A stretch of DNA of 64,000 nt from Guyanagaster necrorhizus (taxonomy: Eukaryota; Basidiomycota; Agaricomycetes; Agaricales; Physalacriaceae). The stretch lies in contig NW_025064887.1 of the NCBI RefSeq assembly GCF_019112545.1, positions 509,448-573,447 of the forward strand, read 5' to 3'. Below, in pieces: positions 44,344 through 56,231 of the stretch. The notes under the pieces were generated by a model. The model saw nothing but the letters and a program-made list of their open reading frames with translations, was not told where the DNA came from and ran no database searches. Made by a program: the position numbers and the translations under genes. Within the stretch, counting starts at the first letter, position 1. Each line of letters opens with the position of its first letter.

Positions 44344-44809
44344 TATTAGGCTCAAGCTGCACATGATCAACTAGCACATGATCAACTAGTGTGGCTTCAT
44401 GTTTGAGCCTTCCATTAGAGTTTACTTGTATATACTAGTGTTGATTCTCTGTGCTTCAAGGCTTTGTGTGACTAGCTCAAGAGTAAAATGAGATAGAATA
44501 AACTTTAGCTTGAAGCTGGAGTTTTCCAGCAAGAGTGAGCCTCTTAAATACTATACAAGTTCTGTGCTAAATATATTGTTACTAATTGTATATTGTTGAG
44601 TCCTTTGTGCTCATTGTCTTTGAGCATCATTACTATACATAAAAGAACAATTGTGCATCATTGGACAATGCTGCTATATTAAAAGACAATGACTGATTTA
44701 GCTATTGTGATGACCAAGCTTTATCTTATGGTCTTAAGTGCCTGTGTTTAGCATTCTGACTAAGCATAAATAGAGGTTAATCAGGAAAGAAAATGGAAAA
44801 ATCATAACA
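44344..44809 (-). repeat. 3' LTR of element B
   Basis: A 466-bp LTR with TATTA...TAACA ends (TGTTA in the partner). It is adjacent to a GGAGGGGG polypurine tract (minus strand, 44,812-44,826). The central CTCTTAAATACTATACAAG region is identical in both LTRs, while the flanks have accumulated transitions. Confidence 0.9.
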
Positions 44810-44879
44810 TTACCCCCTCCTTAAGACCATCATCCCAATGGCTTAATTTAAGAATAGTTCATACTTGTATATGATATTA

Positions 44880-47800
44880 TTGGCATTCATCTGTTTTTTA
44901 TTGACCTATTGATTGGACTCTGGTCTATACCCTTTCCAGCTGACAAGATAGTCAATCATTGTCATTGAGCCCTCTCCCTTTTGTATGGACTTTATGCAGT
45001 CTATAGTGCAATATCTGGTTGACTTTATAGTGTTTGTTATTGTCAATGAGATCTGGAGGTGGAGATGGCTGGTGTTTTTGGTTTGGGAATGCTGGTGTGA
45101 TGTATAGGGTGAAGAGTGCTTCGTTGAATATATCATGGATTTTCCATGTGGCAGATAGTTTGAGTCTGTATGCAGAGTCCCCAATCTTTTTCAGAATGGG
45201 GAATAGACCAGTGTGCTTGTCACTGAGCTTACATTTGGAACATAGAAGGTGCAAATTGGTGGTATTCAACCAGATCTTGTCATTGACAGAGTATGTGTAT
45301 GCAGCATAGCAATGCTTGTCATATTGCTATGTCATTATAGCTGCAGCCTGTTCAAGTGCCATTTTGGTTTCTGCATGAATTTTTGTCATAGTAGTAGCAA
45401 AATCAGTTGATGAGAGAGTCATAGTGTGATGTCATTTGGTTTGGGTGATATTTGGGTGTTGGCCATAGTTTACAAAGAATGGGGTCTTCCCTATTGTGGA
45501 GTGTACTCAGTTGTTGTGTTGGAATGTGGCAAGAGCTAGCCATTTGACCCAATTGTCTTGTCAGTAGTTTATAAAGAGTCTGAGGTATTTTTCCACTTCT
45601 TGGTTTGCTCGTTCTGTTTGGCCATCGGTTTGTGGGTGGTATGCAGTTGATGCATTCCTTTTGATGTTTAAGAGACAATATAGATCATTCAGGAACTTGG
45701 AGACAAATTGCAGTCCTCTGTCAGAGATGACCACTTGTAGCATACTGTATTTGGCATATACCTCATTGCATAAGATCTTTGCCCACCCTTCAGAGGTCAA
45801 TTCTGTTGAGCAGGCAATAAGGATGATCACCTTCAAAAATCGGTCAACTATGACAATGATTGCATCATAGCTATTACAGTCTGATAAACCAGTGATCATG
45901 TTGATGGAGATATGGGTCCATGGAGATGATAGGACTTCATTTGGATGGAGCAGCATGGCTTGGGCCTGAGTTGAGGATTTGCCTCTTTGACAGACTTCAC
46001 ATGCTTTGACATATGCAGTGATGTCATTGTTCATTCTTGGCCACCAGTATTCCTGCAGTACTAGTTCTTTGGTTTTGGCAATGCTGGGGTGACCAGCAGT
46101 CACATGGTCATGGCAGGTGATGATGATTTTGCCATGTAATCTCTGATCTCAGGGAATATAGATCCACCCATCATAATGGATGAGTCTCTCTTCCTTTGTT
46201 ATTCCTCATTCATGGTTGAGAGATAGAGCTATCTATTAGTCCCATTTGTGACTGTCTTGGGTTATACTCTTGATGCACTCATGGATTTCTTCCTCTGTCA
46301 GCATTATCATGGCCCAGAAATGTTCAGATCACAATAATATGATGCCATCATTGTCAGTTCCTCCTTGATCATGATCTGTCCTCTAACTAAGTAGGTCTGC
46401 CTTTTTGTTTGCAGTTTCTGCTTTGTGATAGAGAGTGTATTGGTATTGACCGAGTTTGGTGACCCATCTGGCTTAGTGACAGTTAAGCTTCTGAGGCTGT
46501 TGAAAATAGCAAAGGTTCTGATGATCTGTTCAGATCTCAAAAACTTCTGTGGCCCTGATCAGATAGTGCTGCCACTCTTCCAGGGTGAGCATGATGGTAA
46601 GTAATTTCTTGTTGTAGATTTTGTAGTTCTGCTCTATGACAGTAAGTGCTTTAGATAGGAATGCAACTGAGTGCCACTTTCTGTCCTGTTCTTGAGAAAG
46701 TATGGCCCTGATTGCATCTTCACTAGAGTCAGCTTTGACTTGGAATCTCCCTTCTTGAATCAAGATGGCAAGAATGATGTCCTCAGCTAGCTGTCACTTT
46801 AAGTCATTGAAGATGTCTTGTTGGCAGGGTCTCCAGGTCCAGGGAGCATTGCTAGTCTGCTGTATCATTGGTTGAACTATCTTGCTGTAGTCTCGGATGA
46901 AGCATCAGTAGAAGTTTGTGAATCTGAGGAACAACTGTGATTCCTTCTTCTTAGCTGATTCTGGCCACTCTGTCACCCCTACTACCTTGATGGGGTCCAT
47001 CCAGATACTTCCTTCACTGATAATAACTCTGAGGTATTTGATCTCAAGTACCTCGAACTCACACTTTTCTGCCTTGAGGAATAATTTGTGTTTCCTCATA
47101 AGAGCTAGAACCTGTTGTATTAGCCTCCTGTGCTCCTTCTTGGTTTTGGACATGATTAGGATATCATTGAGGTAGAAAGTAACTTTTCCAGTGGTGATGA
47201 GGTCCTTAAAAATATCATTCATCATCTATTAGAAAGTTGTTGGGGAATTAGTTAAGCCAAAGAACATAACCATCAGCTTGAATAACCTCTGATTCATCCT
47301 GAATGCAGCCTTCCATTCATCCTCTTCTTTGATTCAGATGTTGTTGTATCTCTATCGGACATCAAGCTTGGTGTAATACTTGGCCCCTCAGAGCTTGTCC
47401 ATGAGCTCTGAGATGAAAGGGAGAGGATAATGATTTTTGATCATCATTTTGTTAAGCTTTCAATAGTCTTAGACTGGTCAAAGCTTACCATTCTTTTTTT
47501 TGATGAAGAAGAATGGAGAGGCCATCAGAGATTTTGATGGCTGAATTTGCTTGCTGGACAAGTTTTCTTTCAGAAACTTGTTAAGTTCCTGTTGCTCATT
47601 ATTGTCAAGAGGGTAGGTTTTGCAATCCAAGTTGGCATTTGCATTTAGGATCAGTTTGATCTCATGATCCTATAGTTTCAGCTCTGGTAATTCATTGAAA
47701 CTTTCCTTCTTGAATAGATCTCTAAAGTCTCAGACCCATTCAGATACCATTTCCTCAATGGTTCTTTCCCCCTTTCCTTCGTTCACTTTAGCTGCTAGGT

Positions 47801-48250
47801 TGTTGGCATGATGAACAGCTTGGATGTGTGCTTCTCATTATAGGTCAATGGCGAGTATGGTTTCTCTATCCTCTATTTTCTCATCCCACTGGTCTTCTGA
47901 GTCTTCATCCAGTAACTCAAATGGAATCTTTCAGCAACAGCACCTTGCAAATGTGATTCTTTCAGTCTTCTAGTTGATCAGCAGATTATGATGTATTAGC
48001 CAGTCATGACCAAGAAAAACTTCCTTGGTCCTGAGGTCTGTTACAGCTAAGTCAATCCATTCAGAATGATCTCTGATTGTGAGCCTAAGCTTAACAAAGT
48101 CAGTAATTGAACTGGCCTGATTTTTTGTCCTATCTGCATTATAGACCAGAATCGGTGCTGCTGTGGCTTGGATTGAGAGTTTGTGCTTGTCAACAAAGAC
48201 ATGATTGATTGAACTTCCTATGCAGCCACTGTCAATCAGAGCCATCATAG
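44880..48250 (-). pseudogene. decayed pol of element B (PR-RT-RH-IN-chromodomain)
   Basis: The protease keeps MALIDSGCIGSSINHVFVD (48,200-48,250), including the DSG. The RT has YLND instead of YLDD (47,163-47,174), so one metal-binding Asp is Asn. RNase H covers about 46,300-46,770. Integrase 45,561-46,103 is one open 180-codon stretch with YVKACEVCQRGKSS, VISDRG and ASTAYHPQTDGQTERANQEV, but the first catalytic Asp of the HISVDMI-type block is Asn (SINMITGL). The chromodomain reads TMIDYLVSWKGYRPESNQ. Confidence 0.88.
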
Positions 48251-48499
48251 TGTAAGTTGTTCGGGATGTAAGAGTTTCAATCTGGGCTTTGATGAGTAGG
48301 TCTCACCTAGGTGTCTTGAACCACCAGATGAATTTGCATGGTCCATAGAGTTCATTGAGCCACTCCAGGGCTCAGCATCACATGGCTTCTTTTATTTCTT
48401 TAATCACTTCACTTATAACTTCTTTGGCCTGAGTTTTATGTACTCAATTGTTAAGTACCACCTTCACTGTGTTTTCATCCTTGGCTTCCCTGATGGCCC

Positions 48500-49690
48500 T
48501 TCAGGTCCACTCAGTATCAAATGGTCTGAGCCAGAAAGTGAGGCTCTCTGCTCCTGTTTGGCCTGTAGGTGCTTGAGTTCTTTCCTTATGCAATTCCTTG
48601 GTGTGTATAGAAGGTCTGAGTATATTTGAATGTGTGGGTATGGTAGGCATAGGTGTAGCTACAGAAATACTTTTAGTCTGTTCAATGGCTGGAGTTTGCA
48701 CACTATAAAGTCCTTTGGCCGGTTCAGTGGAATTGCTCATTAACTAGCTGTGTCTTTTACCTCCTTCACTTTAGTTTCTGTGCTGAGTTTTTCTTCTTCC
48801 TTCTGTAAGTCAGCAATCTGCACCCTGATATCTTCTCAGGTTCTTTTCTTTTTTGGACAGTCTTTTGCTATATGGCCTTTCTGCCTGCAGTTGAAACACT
48901 TTTCTTCTTTTTTCATATGGTCTATGTCTATCGGCTTTTTTAATCTAGTGTATGTTGTTCCTGTTCTAGTCTTCTGACTCTCATAGGCAGAGGCTGTTGA
49001 GAGTCCCAATGATTTTCTGGCAGTTGGCCCTATCTTGTTTGAGGTTGGTGAGGTTGGCTTCTTCATATATTCTTGAAGTGTTGATGACTCTGCTTTCTGC
49101 CTTTATTGCTTCTTGTACATCTCAATGATCCTCTCCTTCCATTTGTCATATCCTACCAGCATCAATGCTCTGATACCGATCATAGAGATCATGGTGATGT
49201 ATGAGGAGGGAACACCTCTTTTAAGGGCTTCGACTATTCATCCATCGTTTGCTATATCATCCTGAATCCTGGCGAGCTTAGCAAGTTGTTTCAGCTTGTT
49301 GAAGTAGTCAGTTATGGCCTTGTCTCTCATCTTATACTCTTTAATCCTCTGTTTATGTATCTCCTGTACAGCTGGATCAATGAATTTGTTGTTCAATATC
49401 TGTTTGAACACTGGTCAGGAAGGATATCAATAGTGTTGTCACAAGGTGGAAAAGAAGATTGGAAAAATGAGTGTCCATTATGTTTTAGCCTTGTCCTCTA
49501 GATAAGAGAAGGCAAAGACTACTTTATTCATATTGGTTCCAAGGTATACAATGTAAACCTTGAAATACTGTTCACAGTTGATAAGAAACCAGTCAATATC
49601 ATCAGAGATGCTCTTAAAGAGGTAGGGTTTCCACAATAGATCAGATTGACAGTTCATTATAGCAGCATTTTTTGGTAATAGCCCCATTGG
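48500..49690 (-). pseudogene. Gag (capsid and zinc knuckle) of element B
   Basis: The capsid-like part reads KPYLFKSISDDIDWFLINCE and MNKVVFAFSYLEDKAKT near 49,480-49,690. The CCHC zinc knuckle CFNCRQKGHIAKDC at 48,857-48,898 is intact, unlike in A and C. Frames are interrupted between about 49,070 and 49,470. Gag forms the virus-like particle and packages element RNA. Confidence 0.85.
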
Positions 49691-50285
49691 GTTGGGCTAT
49701 TCATCAAATGATGGCCAATTCCATATGGTGGGTGGCCCTGAGAAGGAGTAAAGAGAATGGTCATTAGCAACTGGGCTCCCTTTTGAGGCAGTATCTCTTC
49801 AAACAATTACCCCATCTCATATGGTAAATTCAAGACAGATGGTCTTGGAGTTATCTCATATTAGTTTCTTTCTCATTCCATTTGCCTCCACTTCATTGCC
49901 CACTGAGGAGTCAACTTTCACTTCCAGTCCAAGAGTTTTGGAATTTTTTGCACCATGGTGCTAAAGGATTCAGCTGATATCAGGTCCTGATGAGCCAAGT
50001 TGCTGTACTTCATATTGATGAATTTGATGTCTCAGCCTTGCTGTGAATAGATGATGCCATGTAGATAGCTTATTTTGGTGGGATAGATAGAGAGTTTAGC
50101 ATTAGTTGTGGCTGGTCTTTCAGTTGATAAGAAGGTATTGGCTTGAAGGGATCCTTTAAATGCTATCAGCCATACTCTTCTCAAGCATACTTTGTTGCAG
50201 TATACTGTAAAATATCTCATTTTTCAGTACTGTTTGCATATTTATACTTTAGTCCTAAGGGTGTGGCCCACCAGCAAGCATCTCT

Positions 50286-51503
50286 CTATAAAAAGAGTAT
50301 TCCTTGCTCATATAGTCCTTGGTATTCCTCTCCTCTTGCCTGTTCTATCTCTTCTCTCAATGCTTTTTCATCAGTTTTCTTGGCAGCATATTCCATGAAT
50401 TGTTTGAGTCTGAAAGGGCCCTCACTATCCTCCTCATCACCCTCATCTCTACTGTCCTCTTTCTTGAGGAGGAAACCAACAGGTGGGTCATAGATAGATG
50501 GCATGGTTAGTCTGAGGGTTGCTGGAGAGCTCATCATTGATCCTGGTGCTGAGCCTGGCAGTATTTGGGTCAGACCCAGAGGCTGTATGCTGGATGGGGG
50601 GATTCTGGAGCCAGCTGTATCATGTACCACTGTGCACTCTTTCCTCCTCCAGTTCTCAGCTATAGAGACTGAAGTTTCATTGGAACCCAGAATCAAGGAA
50701 CTGATAGATGACTCTACTTCCCAGAAATCAGTGGAGGGCTCAGTCAGAGACATGGGCATTGTTAGGTACCCAGAGCCTATAGGCTCTAAGGACAGAGTTG
50801 GCATTGGAGGAAATGGTATCAGTTCTGGTGGGATACTGAGGGGAAGGAGGATGATTATCCATCCTAGTAGCCCAGTCTCTTTGGATTGTTTCATCTCAAT
50901 CAATGATGCTGGCCGATCCTGCCCATAGGTCAGTTTCTGAGTTGAACTCCCTGAAGAGAGATCCTGAGAAGTTGGTATGAAGACCATACCAGCCAGAAGA
51001 GACTGATCCCAGTCTGGTGGCCTCCTCCTATCATCATCATTGTCATTCTTATCTGTTGTATTCTGCTTCTTCAAACTCTCACTGGGCTTCTGCTTGGACA
51101 TACTTGGTGAGCTCTTTCTGAGCTCGCTAGACCTCCATTTGTCAGTTCTGGTTCTGCTGCTACTGCTGTACTGCTTTGTTGTAATTAAAGGGGACCTGGA
51201 GATCTCAGTCCAGAAAGACTTATTATATAATTCTATCCTAGGAAATCCTTTCTGTTGCACTGGCTGTTCCTGCCTCTGGCTGACTTCTGATATTAAGATG
51301 GTTATGGGAGTCCTCTGCTGCAGTGATAGCAAGTCCCACATTTATGAAATCCTGGTGGATGCTCCTTCTGTAGGAGTTGTTGAGCCTCAGCCTACTGATG
51401 GATGGGCTTGACTCAGAGATAACAGGGAGGGAATGGTAGAGGGAGTTGGGGGTTGTCTGAGATCTTGAAGCCACCCAAGTGGCATCAAAAGAGTCTCAAG
51501 CAT
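50286..51503 (-). CDS. N-terminal Gag extension / ORF1 of element B, 351-codon open frame
   Basis: The longest open frame in the repeat region runs from ATG 51,341 to 50,286; a further conserved start block MLETLLMPLGWLQDL lies at 51,460-51,503 in another frame. The protein is Ser/Pro/Glu-rich with MPMSLTEPSTDFWEVESSIS, NETSVSIAENWRRKECTVVH and a charged helical end (EYAAKKTDEKALREEIEQAR). Homologous blocks occur in A (55,100-55,317; 54,470-54,850) and C (56,556-57,340). I recognise no domain. It may be a long N-terminal part of Gag or a separate protein. Confidence 0.55.
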
Positions 51504-52027
51504 GGTTTCCAATCACCAGAATATTAGGAGAGATGGAATAGCTGGGGGCAGAGACATCTGAGGGGATGTCACTGGTGACCTCTTCAGACTCCTGGATGAT
51601 GTTTATTGTCCAAGGATTCTAGAATCCTGTGAGGACAGGATTGCAATCTCTGCTGGGTCATTGAGGGGAGTGTTGAGGTCCTTTCTCTTCCTGAAGGCTC
51701 CTTGAATATGGGTTGCTATATCTAGTTTCTGATATAGATTGCCCTTGCAGCTGGAAGGATGTTCTGACAGAGGCAGAGATGTTATGGAATGGTAGGTCTG
51801 AGGTTACATTTTGAAGGATGGTGCAGATCTGTTGGAATGCCTGATAGTGTCTGATTATCCAAGTGGTTACTGATTGTCATCCACAGCAAAGGGTGATGAT
51901 GGCTAAAAGCCCTAGTAGTGTTTCAATGATAGAAGCTATCAGTTCAAAGAAGTTGTGATTAAGGTTGGCAGTAGTGGTTGGTGGCATTCAGTTTCTCAGC
52001 ACAATTAGGCTTGAGAAAGGAAAGGTG

Positions 52028-52040
52028 AAGCTTTGAGCTA
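52028..52040 (-). promoter_or_regulatory. putative self-priming primer-binding site of element B
   Basis: One base inside the 5' LTR, the minus strand reads TTAGCTCAAAGCT. This is the exact reverse complement of AGCTTTGAGCTAA within the LTR (plus-strand positions 52,204-52,216). No TGG-starting tRNA primer site is seen at the LTR edge. Confidence 0.6.
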
Positions 52041-52041
52041 A

Positions 52042-52508
52042 TTGTTAGGCTCAAGCCATATGTGATTAACTAGCATATGATAAACTAGCATGGCTTTGTG
52101 TTTAAGCCTTTCATTAGAGTTCACTTGTGTGTACCAGTGTTGATTCCCTATGCTTCAAGGCTTTGTGTGACTAGCTTGAGAGTAGAATGAGATAGAATAA
52201 ACTTTAGCTCAAAGCTGGAGTTTTCCAGCAAGAGTGAGCCTCTTAAATACTATACAAGTTCTGTGCTAAATATATTGTTACTAATTGTATGTTGTCGAGT
52301 CCTTTGTGCTCATTGTCCTTGAGCATTGTTACCATACATAAAAGAATGATTGTGCATCATCAGGCAATGCTGCTGTGTCAAAAGATAATGACTGACTTGG
52401 CCATTGTGATGACCAAGTCTTATCTCACAGTCTTAAGCACCTGTGTTTAGCACTCTGATTAAGCATAAATAGGAGTTAATCAGGAAAGAAAATAGAAAAA
52501 TTGTAACA
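52042..52508 (-). repeat. 5' LTR of element B
   Basis: A 467-bp LTR with TGTTA...TAACA ends. On the minus strand a TATTTAAG box (plus coordinates 52,242-52,249) lies about 30 bp before AGCTTTGAGCTAA, the predicted transcript start. Confidence 0.9.
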
Positions 52509-52513
52509 GTCTA
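52509..52513. repeat. target-site duplication GTCTA, right of element B
   Basis: This 5-bp repeat is identical to 44,339-44,343. Confidence 0.9.
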
Positions 52514-55503
52514 GCAGTCTGTAATCTATTACTTGTGTTCTTGGCTGAGTTAGTAGAATCGCTCACTGCTTGGCCTTATCTTTTACCTCCTCAGCCTTAT
52601 CATTCTGGCCAAGATCTTGCTTCTCCTTTATTAATTCAGCAATTTGTGCCCAGATGTCTTTCTGGGTGCACTTGTTCCTCTTCTGTAGACAGTTTCATGC
52701 TATATGGCTCTTTTGGCTACAATTGAAGCATTTCCTCTCCTTCTTGAGGTGATCCACATTCATTGGCTTATCCATTCCAGTACATATTATGCCTGTATTA
52801 GTTTGCTTTTTGCCATATTGAGAAGTTGGGGTTGAGCCACTAGACCTAGAGAATATGGTCAGATAGGAGGTGGAGGACTTTGAGCCCTGTCCCTGGTTCC
52901 TGTGTCTATCCTATAACAGGATAGATGACTCTGCCTTCTGCTGCTATTGTTCTCACCACATAATAATGATTCTAGTCTTCCACTCATCATAGCTGACCAG
53001 AATGCTATGTCTGAGGTCCGAGATGGTCCTGAGATAAGAGGGCGGTAATCTCCTCTTTATATATTTGACTATTCATTCCATGTTGGTCATGTCTTCTTGT
53101 ACTCTGATAAGTTTACTGAGTCATTCCAGCTTGTCGAAGTAGTTGGAGGCCACTTTGTCACCTATCTTATAGTCCTTCATCTTCTGTTTATAGACTTCCT
53201 GGATGGCTGGATCTGTGAATTTATCATAGATCATTTGTTTGAATACTGGCTATGAGGGGTATTGATGGTATTGCCATGTGGTTGACCAGAACATGGAGGC
53301 CAGAAGGATTCACCATGTTTTTGCCTTGTCTTCCAAGTAGGTTGAGGCATATGTCACCTTGTATATGTTGAGTAAAAAGTATGAGATAAATACCTAGAAG
53401 TATTGATCACAGTCTATAAAGAATTGATCAATATTGTCAGATACCCTCTTGAAGGGGAGAGGGTCATATACAAGAATCAGTTTGATGTTCAAAATTTGTA
53501 CTTTGGGATTGAGAGAGGGTGTCAGATTTAGGAGTCTGCCCTCTGATGAGTCTGACCACCCTGATGGCAGGCTGAAAAATGAATGAAGAGATCTATCATC
53601 AGCAATAGGACTTCCTGATGAGGAAGATTCCTTTTGCACAATACATCTGTTCTGAATGATCCAACCTTAGACTATAGCTATAAGATCATTCTCTTCAGGA
53701 GCCTCTGGTGCCACAGAGATTGCTCCACTGTCTTTGGCTTTGTCAAATGGTGGTTGTCTGGCAAATGGTTGTGGCATTGGCATCCTCTATGGGTTCAGAT
53801 AGTGGCTATTCAGCTGTGGTCGATAATAGCTCAGCTGAGATGCCATACTGCAGACAGCTAACATGGCAAATGAGTATCTTGATAATGCTGTTCAGATTGA
53901 CAGCATTATGTATGCTGATTTGAATGGCATCACACTTGGCATCCATGGCTTGGGTGCCATTCTTCTGTCATACTTTGACTTGTATGGTGGTAGCAGTCCC
54001 ATCTGATAATATAAATATCTTTGATTAAAGTTAAAAATAGCCTGCTCAATGGCTGCATATTGCAAAATCTCCTCCTGCTCAAGTGAATCAGCAGAGATAT
54101 ATCTTTGTCCTAAGGATGATCTTAACCAGAGATCATCCTTCCATAATTTGGCTATCTGCTTCTGATACAGCTAAATGAAATCTTCTTCATATGCCTTACA
54201 CACCTTCTGTCATAGTTCCTCCTCTGTTGAATGTTCAAACATCTTCCTACATTTAAGAAGGGTGCTCCTGACCTCCCTGTCAGAGACCTCCTTCTCGGCC
54301 TCATCATTCATATTGGTCACTTTCTCTTCCTCAAGGAAGGAAATTGTTGTGCAGGTTGAAGACCTCCAGAGCAGCTATGCTGGGGCTGCATACTGGTTCC
54401 AGCATCATTGGGTCTGGGTTGAGGAGTAGGCTCTCACTTGGGCTGCTCCTCCTTGACTCCTTCTCCTGCTGTTACTGCCACCATTGCTCTGCAATACTGG
54501 TGGAAGTTTTGATAGAATCTTGGCTGAAGAAAGAGAGCAGCAAAGTTTTCATTGAGGAACTGCTATATGTCACCCATGGAGTCGATGTGCTCTTCATCCC
54601 CTCTGACTGTCTCTCAGTCTGATGATATTCCATCTCTCCAGATGAGGATATCATCAGTCTCTGCAATAATGTCAGTCCTGTATGATAACAGGCAGTTATC
54701 ATTGAGATCTGTTGTCTCCTTAGAGTGGAAGTCATTTGTATAGATGACTTCTGTGACTGGTCTTGTCCAGGAGTTGGGCTCAGTGGTGGGAGTGGCAGGT
54801 TCCCAGAATGGAGAGTTAGGAATGCTGTTAGTGGTTATACCAACAAGCATATCAGCAAGTTGGAAACTTCTAGAGCTCCTCCTCCTGTCTCATGCTTGGA
54901 GGTACCATCTGAAGAGGGCATTCTTCTGAGTGGCCTGGTGCCTGATATGTGCCTGCTCCTCGACATACTCAGCAAGAGATTGGAGAGATTAAATATCATC
55001 CTCTGAAATGACTGAGGTGATATCTGGGATTAGTTGTACTGGTTGTGATATCTCTGGATAGCATTCTGGTGGGCTTGCCATTCAGCCTCCTTCACTCTGT
55101 TCTAGTCAGCTAGCTTCTCTGGCTGTGGCTTGCCAGTACTAGAGCTCATTTCTGTTGTTGTCATCAAAGAATGGGTTAGGACTACTGACTCTAGTTCCTT
55201 CTCGGCCCAAACTTCTGCTTCATGCCAATATAGCACATTGGGATTCTGGGCCTGCAGTATTTCTGGTGCTTGAAGCCATCTGAATGGCATCAAGAGAGTC
55301 TCTAGCATAGCATCCAATGTCAGGCTCAGAGATAGTAGTCACTGTCCTTGTTGCAAAGATGTCATGCTCAGAGGATGGGATGAGAGTGTTGAGTCAAGGT
55401 CATCGAAACCCTGTAGCCCAAGGGTTTGCAGTGTCTCAGACAACTGCTGATAGAGGTTGTGGAGGATAGGTATGTTGCTGCTGCTGCTCCTCTTCTCTAA
55501 TAT
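52514..55503 (-). mobile_element. Ty3/gypsy chromovirus A, 5' part (gag and ORF1)
   Basis: This continues element A beyond the B insertion, minus strand. The zinc knuckle CFNCSQKSHIA-stop-NC is at 52,689-52,730 (Arg codon now TGA). Capsid remnants lie near 53,300-53,640. ORF1 remnants follow: NSIPNSPFWEPATPTTEPNS (54,614-54,850) and MDAMLETLLMPFRWLQAPEI (55,102-55,317). It stops abruptly at 55,503, where element C begins. The matching position in C is about 370 bp downstream of its LTR, so A's leader and 5' LTR are missing here. Confidence 0.85.
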
Positions 55504-56021
55504 TGTTGTGATTTTTCCTATTTTCTTTTCTTTTTTTCTCAGAAATAACCCCTATCTTTGCTTAATCAGGGTGCTTAGGCTAGCACTTAGGATCACAGAA
55601 AAGCTTAGTCAGCAGCCCAATTGGTCATGGTCTAATCGCACTGCTGTGTGCTGTGAAGGGAAAGACAATGCTCCTTTTATCACAGACTACAGTACAGTAG
55701 ATAACAGCACAACAGCAAGACAACAGCTTTTGTGGAGAGCCTAACAACAGCAGGGGTAACAGCTCTACAAGAGACAATATCTTTGTGAAACACTTATTTA
55801 TAGCCAGATAACAGAACAGTATTTAAGTAGTGCAGTTTTTGCTGTAATAGCTCTAGCTTCAAGCTAAAGTTTATTTTCTATCATTCTATCTCGAGCCACT
55901 TGCAAATGCCTTGATCACACACTGCTGATAGTGCATCAGTGAACTCTAACAGTATAACCTGAAGTGCAAGATTCTGTTAGTTTATCATGTGTTATTAGTC
56001 ATATGGAGTTTGAGCTTAACA
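55504..56021 (+). repeat. 5' LTR of element C
   Basis: A 518-bp LTR with TGTTG...TAACA ends. TATTTAAGTA at 55,820-55,829 lies about 30 bp before AGCTTCAAGCTAA (55,855-55,867), the predicted transcript start. Confidence 0.9.
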
Positions 56022-56037
56022 ATTAGCTCGAAGCTTC
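56022..56037 (+). promoter_or_regulatory. putative self-priming primer-binding site of element C
   Basis: ATTAGCTCGAAGCTTC follows the LTR directly. TTAGCTCGAAGCT is complementary to AGCTTCAAGCTAA of the same LTR at 12 of 13 positions. Confidence 0.5.
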
Positions 56038-56231
56038 TAGCTTCTCTTTCTCAAGCCCAATTGTGCTGAGAAACCAAATGCCCTCTGTCCTTAACCCTTC
56101 CAATTCAAACTTTACTCATGAGTTCTTCAAACTCTTAGCTTCTATCATTGGAATCTTGATCGGTCTATTGGTGATTATACAGCTGTGCTATAGATGCTAA
56201 TCAATCATAGCTTGGACAATCAGACACTATC

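Larger units (their letters stand above)
44344..52508 (-). mobile_element. complete but decayed Ty3/gypsy chromovirus B, nested in A
   Basis: The element is 8.17 kb, minus strand: 5' LTR (52,042-52,508), leader with primer-binding region, ORF1/Gag N-part, Gag with zinc knuckle, protease, RT, RNase H, integrase, chromodomain, purine tract, 3' LTR (44,344-44,809). It is flanked by GTCTA on both sides. Removing it rejoins element A's gag-protease linker (CAGACTGC-TAGAC-AGACTGACA on the minus strand), which matches the same stretch in element C (near 59,330). The chromodomain at the integrase C-terminus marks the chromovirus clade, which targets heterochromatin. LTR differences are nearly all transitions. 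Confidence 0.93.

Noticed and set aside
44906..45309. Plus-strand 91-codon ORF over the B chromodomain
   Set aside because: It is an antisense shadow of the decayed integrase C-terminus.
50503..51411. Plus-strand ORFs within element B
   Set aside because: They are antisense to the open ORF1 of B and have no matches in the other elements.
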